A DNA stretch of 14,492 nt, taken from Patescibacteria group bacterium. Lineage in GTDB: Bacteria; Patescibacteriota; Minisyncoccia; Phycocordibacterales; UBA12445. The position numbers and the translations under genes are program-made. The stretch's first letter is position 1. The number at the start of each line of letters is the position of its first letter. Positions 13,865 to 14,492 of this stretch are shown in pieces. The DNA lies in contig JAKLHJ010000014.1 of NCBI GenBank assembly GCA_022710205.1, positions 1-14,492 of the forward strand, given 5' to 3'. The notes under the pieces are model-generated. The model worked only from the letters and a program-made list of their open reading frames with translations, was not told the origin of the DNA and did not search any database.

Positions 13865-14136
13865 ATTTTAAAGACTGCTTAGGGCAGGGATTCCCAAGAG
13901 GGAATCCCTTAAAAATGGTCATTGGGAGTGGAGAGTTTAATCCCCAGAACGGCTCTTTCGGAGAGCGACCGAGTTGAGCTTCAGCCCACTCACTAGTCGC
14001 TTTCACACAAAAGCCGTTCCTCCCCGTAACCAAAGTGGCGCCCCATAGAACGGCCTATCGGCATACTCCCAGTCCTTGGGAACGTCCACAGGGGCAAGAA
14101 AGCTTAAAGAACAATACCCTAAGCAATCTTCAAAAT
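13865..14136 (-). ncRNA. Structured 23S-5S spacer domain closed by a 20-bp helix
   Basis: On the minus strand ATTTTGAAGATTGCTTAGGG (14136-14117) is fully complementary, counting two G-U pairs, to CCCTAAGCAGTCTTTAAAAT (13884-13865). It encloses 232 nt. Inside are a helix TGGGAGT/ACTCCCA (14071-14065 with 13929-13923), a 9-bp helix GGAACGGCT/AGCCGTTCT (14020-14012 with 13954-13946) enclosing AGCGAC/GTCGCT (14001-13996 with 13969-13964), and a perfect 9-bp hairpin GGGATTCCC-TCTT-GGGAATCCC (13908-13887). The closing helix is an ideal RNase III substrate for separating 23S and 5S precursors and would release the enclosed RNA. I found no tRNA, and no conserved RNase P, tmRNA or SRP RNA motifs. Whether the released RNA has a function is unknown. 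Confidence 0.6.
14102..14113 (-). promoter_or_regulatory. boxA-like motif in the 23S-5S spacer
   Basis: The minus strand reads TGTTCTTTAAGC, close to the rrn antitermination boxA core (TGCTCTTTAACA). It lies just inside the 20-bp spacer helix. Resemblance only. Confidence 0.35.
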
Positions 14137-14188
14137 GAGATCTTTATATAAACAATGTGAGCAAAAATATACTTCGTGGCTTTCAAAT

Positions 14189-14492
14189 TTCCTAATAAGA
14201 ATCGACTAATTAGTACTCCTCGGCTGAACATATTACTATGCTTACACCTAGAGCCTATCCCCATCTTGCGATGAGCCGACATACGTCGGACATGGTCTTC
14301 TACCATGAGTCTAAAACGATTTCTAATCTTAAAGTCGGTTTCCCTCTTAGATGCTTTCAGAGGTTATCCATTCCCGACTTAGCTACAGGGCGTTGCACCT
14401 GGTGGTACAGCCCTTAGACCAGAGGTCAGTCCACTTCGGTCCTCTCGTACTAGAAGCAGATCTTCTCAATTATCAACGCCTGCAGTAGATAG
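14189..14492 (-). rRNA. rrl: 23S ribosomal RNA, 3' end (partial, runs off right edge)
   Basis: The minus strand contains the sarcin-ricin loop CTAGTACGAGAGGACCGAAG, then CTGAAAGCATCTAAG (domain VI) and the terminal GAGTACTAATTAGTCGATTC segment that matches the end of bacterial 23S. The 3' end is placed near 14189 by alignment to the usual terminal sequence and may be off by about ten bases. Only ~300 nt of the gene are present; 5S follows on the same strand. Confidence 0.95.

Noticed and set aside
13836..14033. 65-codon open frame on the minus strand
   Set aside because: It spans the structured 23S-5S spacer and overlaps the 5S 5' end; no ribosome-binding site.
13865..14136. RNase P RNA, tmRNA, SRP RNA or tRNA in the 23S-5S spacer
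   Set aside because: None of the conserved cores is present (no GAGGAAAGUCC/ACAGAA, no tmRNA acceptor-T arm, no GGAAGGAAGCA, no TTCGA T loop).

Overview
The window looks like chromosomal DNA from a Patescibacteria/CPR bacterium, most likely a Parcubacteria-type lineage. The 16S rRNA carries CPR-style deviations at 'universal' sites, the genes are compact, and AT-rich hairpin and palindrome repeats sit in the spacers. The phylum-level call is inference from the rRNA signatures and gene style, not from a database match.

Layout. Almost everything is on the minus strand. Read in the direction of transcription (right to left): the 3' end of a 23S rRNA; a long, strongly structured 23S-5S spacer; 5S rRNA; a bidirectional terminator; a small hypothetical gene with its own terminator; a membrane-anchored Cys-motif protein that overlaps a RodA-type SEDS peptidoglycan polymerase; a spacer holding a silent copy of the last codons of rodA; one gene on the opposite strand (GT4 glycosyltransferase); a polyprenyl-phosphate sugar-1-phosphate transferase; an extended-SDR epimerase-like protein; an MFS transporter; folD; secD; a 400-bp repeat-rich spacer with a possible 22-codon membrane microprotein; secF; a palindromic repeat; two hypothetical genes with near-identical translation leaders; a terminator; a strong promoter; and the 5' two thirds of a 16S rRNA running off the left edge.

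Functional themes. (1) Ribosome production: 16S and 23S-5S bracket the window but are not adjacent in the usual order, so either there are two rrn loci or 16S is unlinked from 23S. (2) Cell envelope: RodA, sugar transferase, GT4 and epimerase form a wall/surface-glycan neighbourhood. (3) Protein export: SecD and SecF, encoded as two genes with an unusually large repeat-filled gap. (4) One-carbon metabolism: a divergent FolD.

Most interesting: the 23S-5S spacer, closed by a 20-bp helix around a ~230-nt domain with mutually exclusive helices; the synonymously diverged ghost of the RodA C-terminus; the five-copy motif array and microprotein between secD and secF; and -10 elements placed so close to start codons that several mRNAs are probably leaderless.
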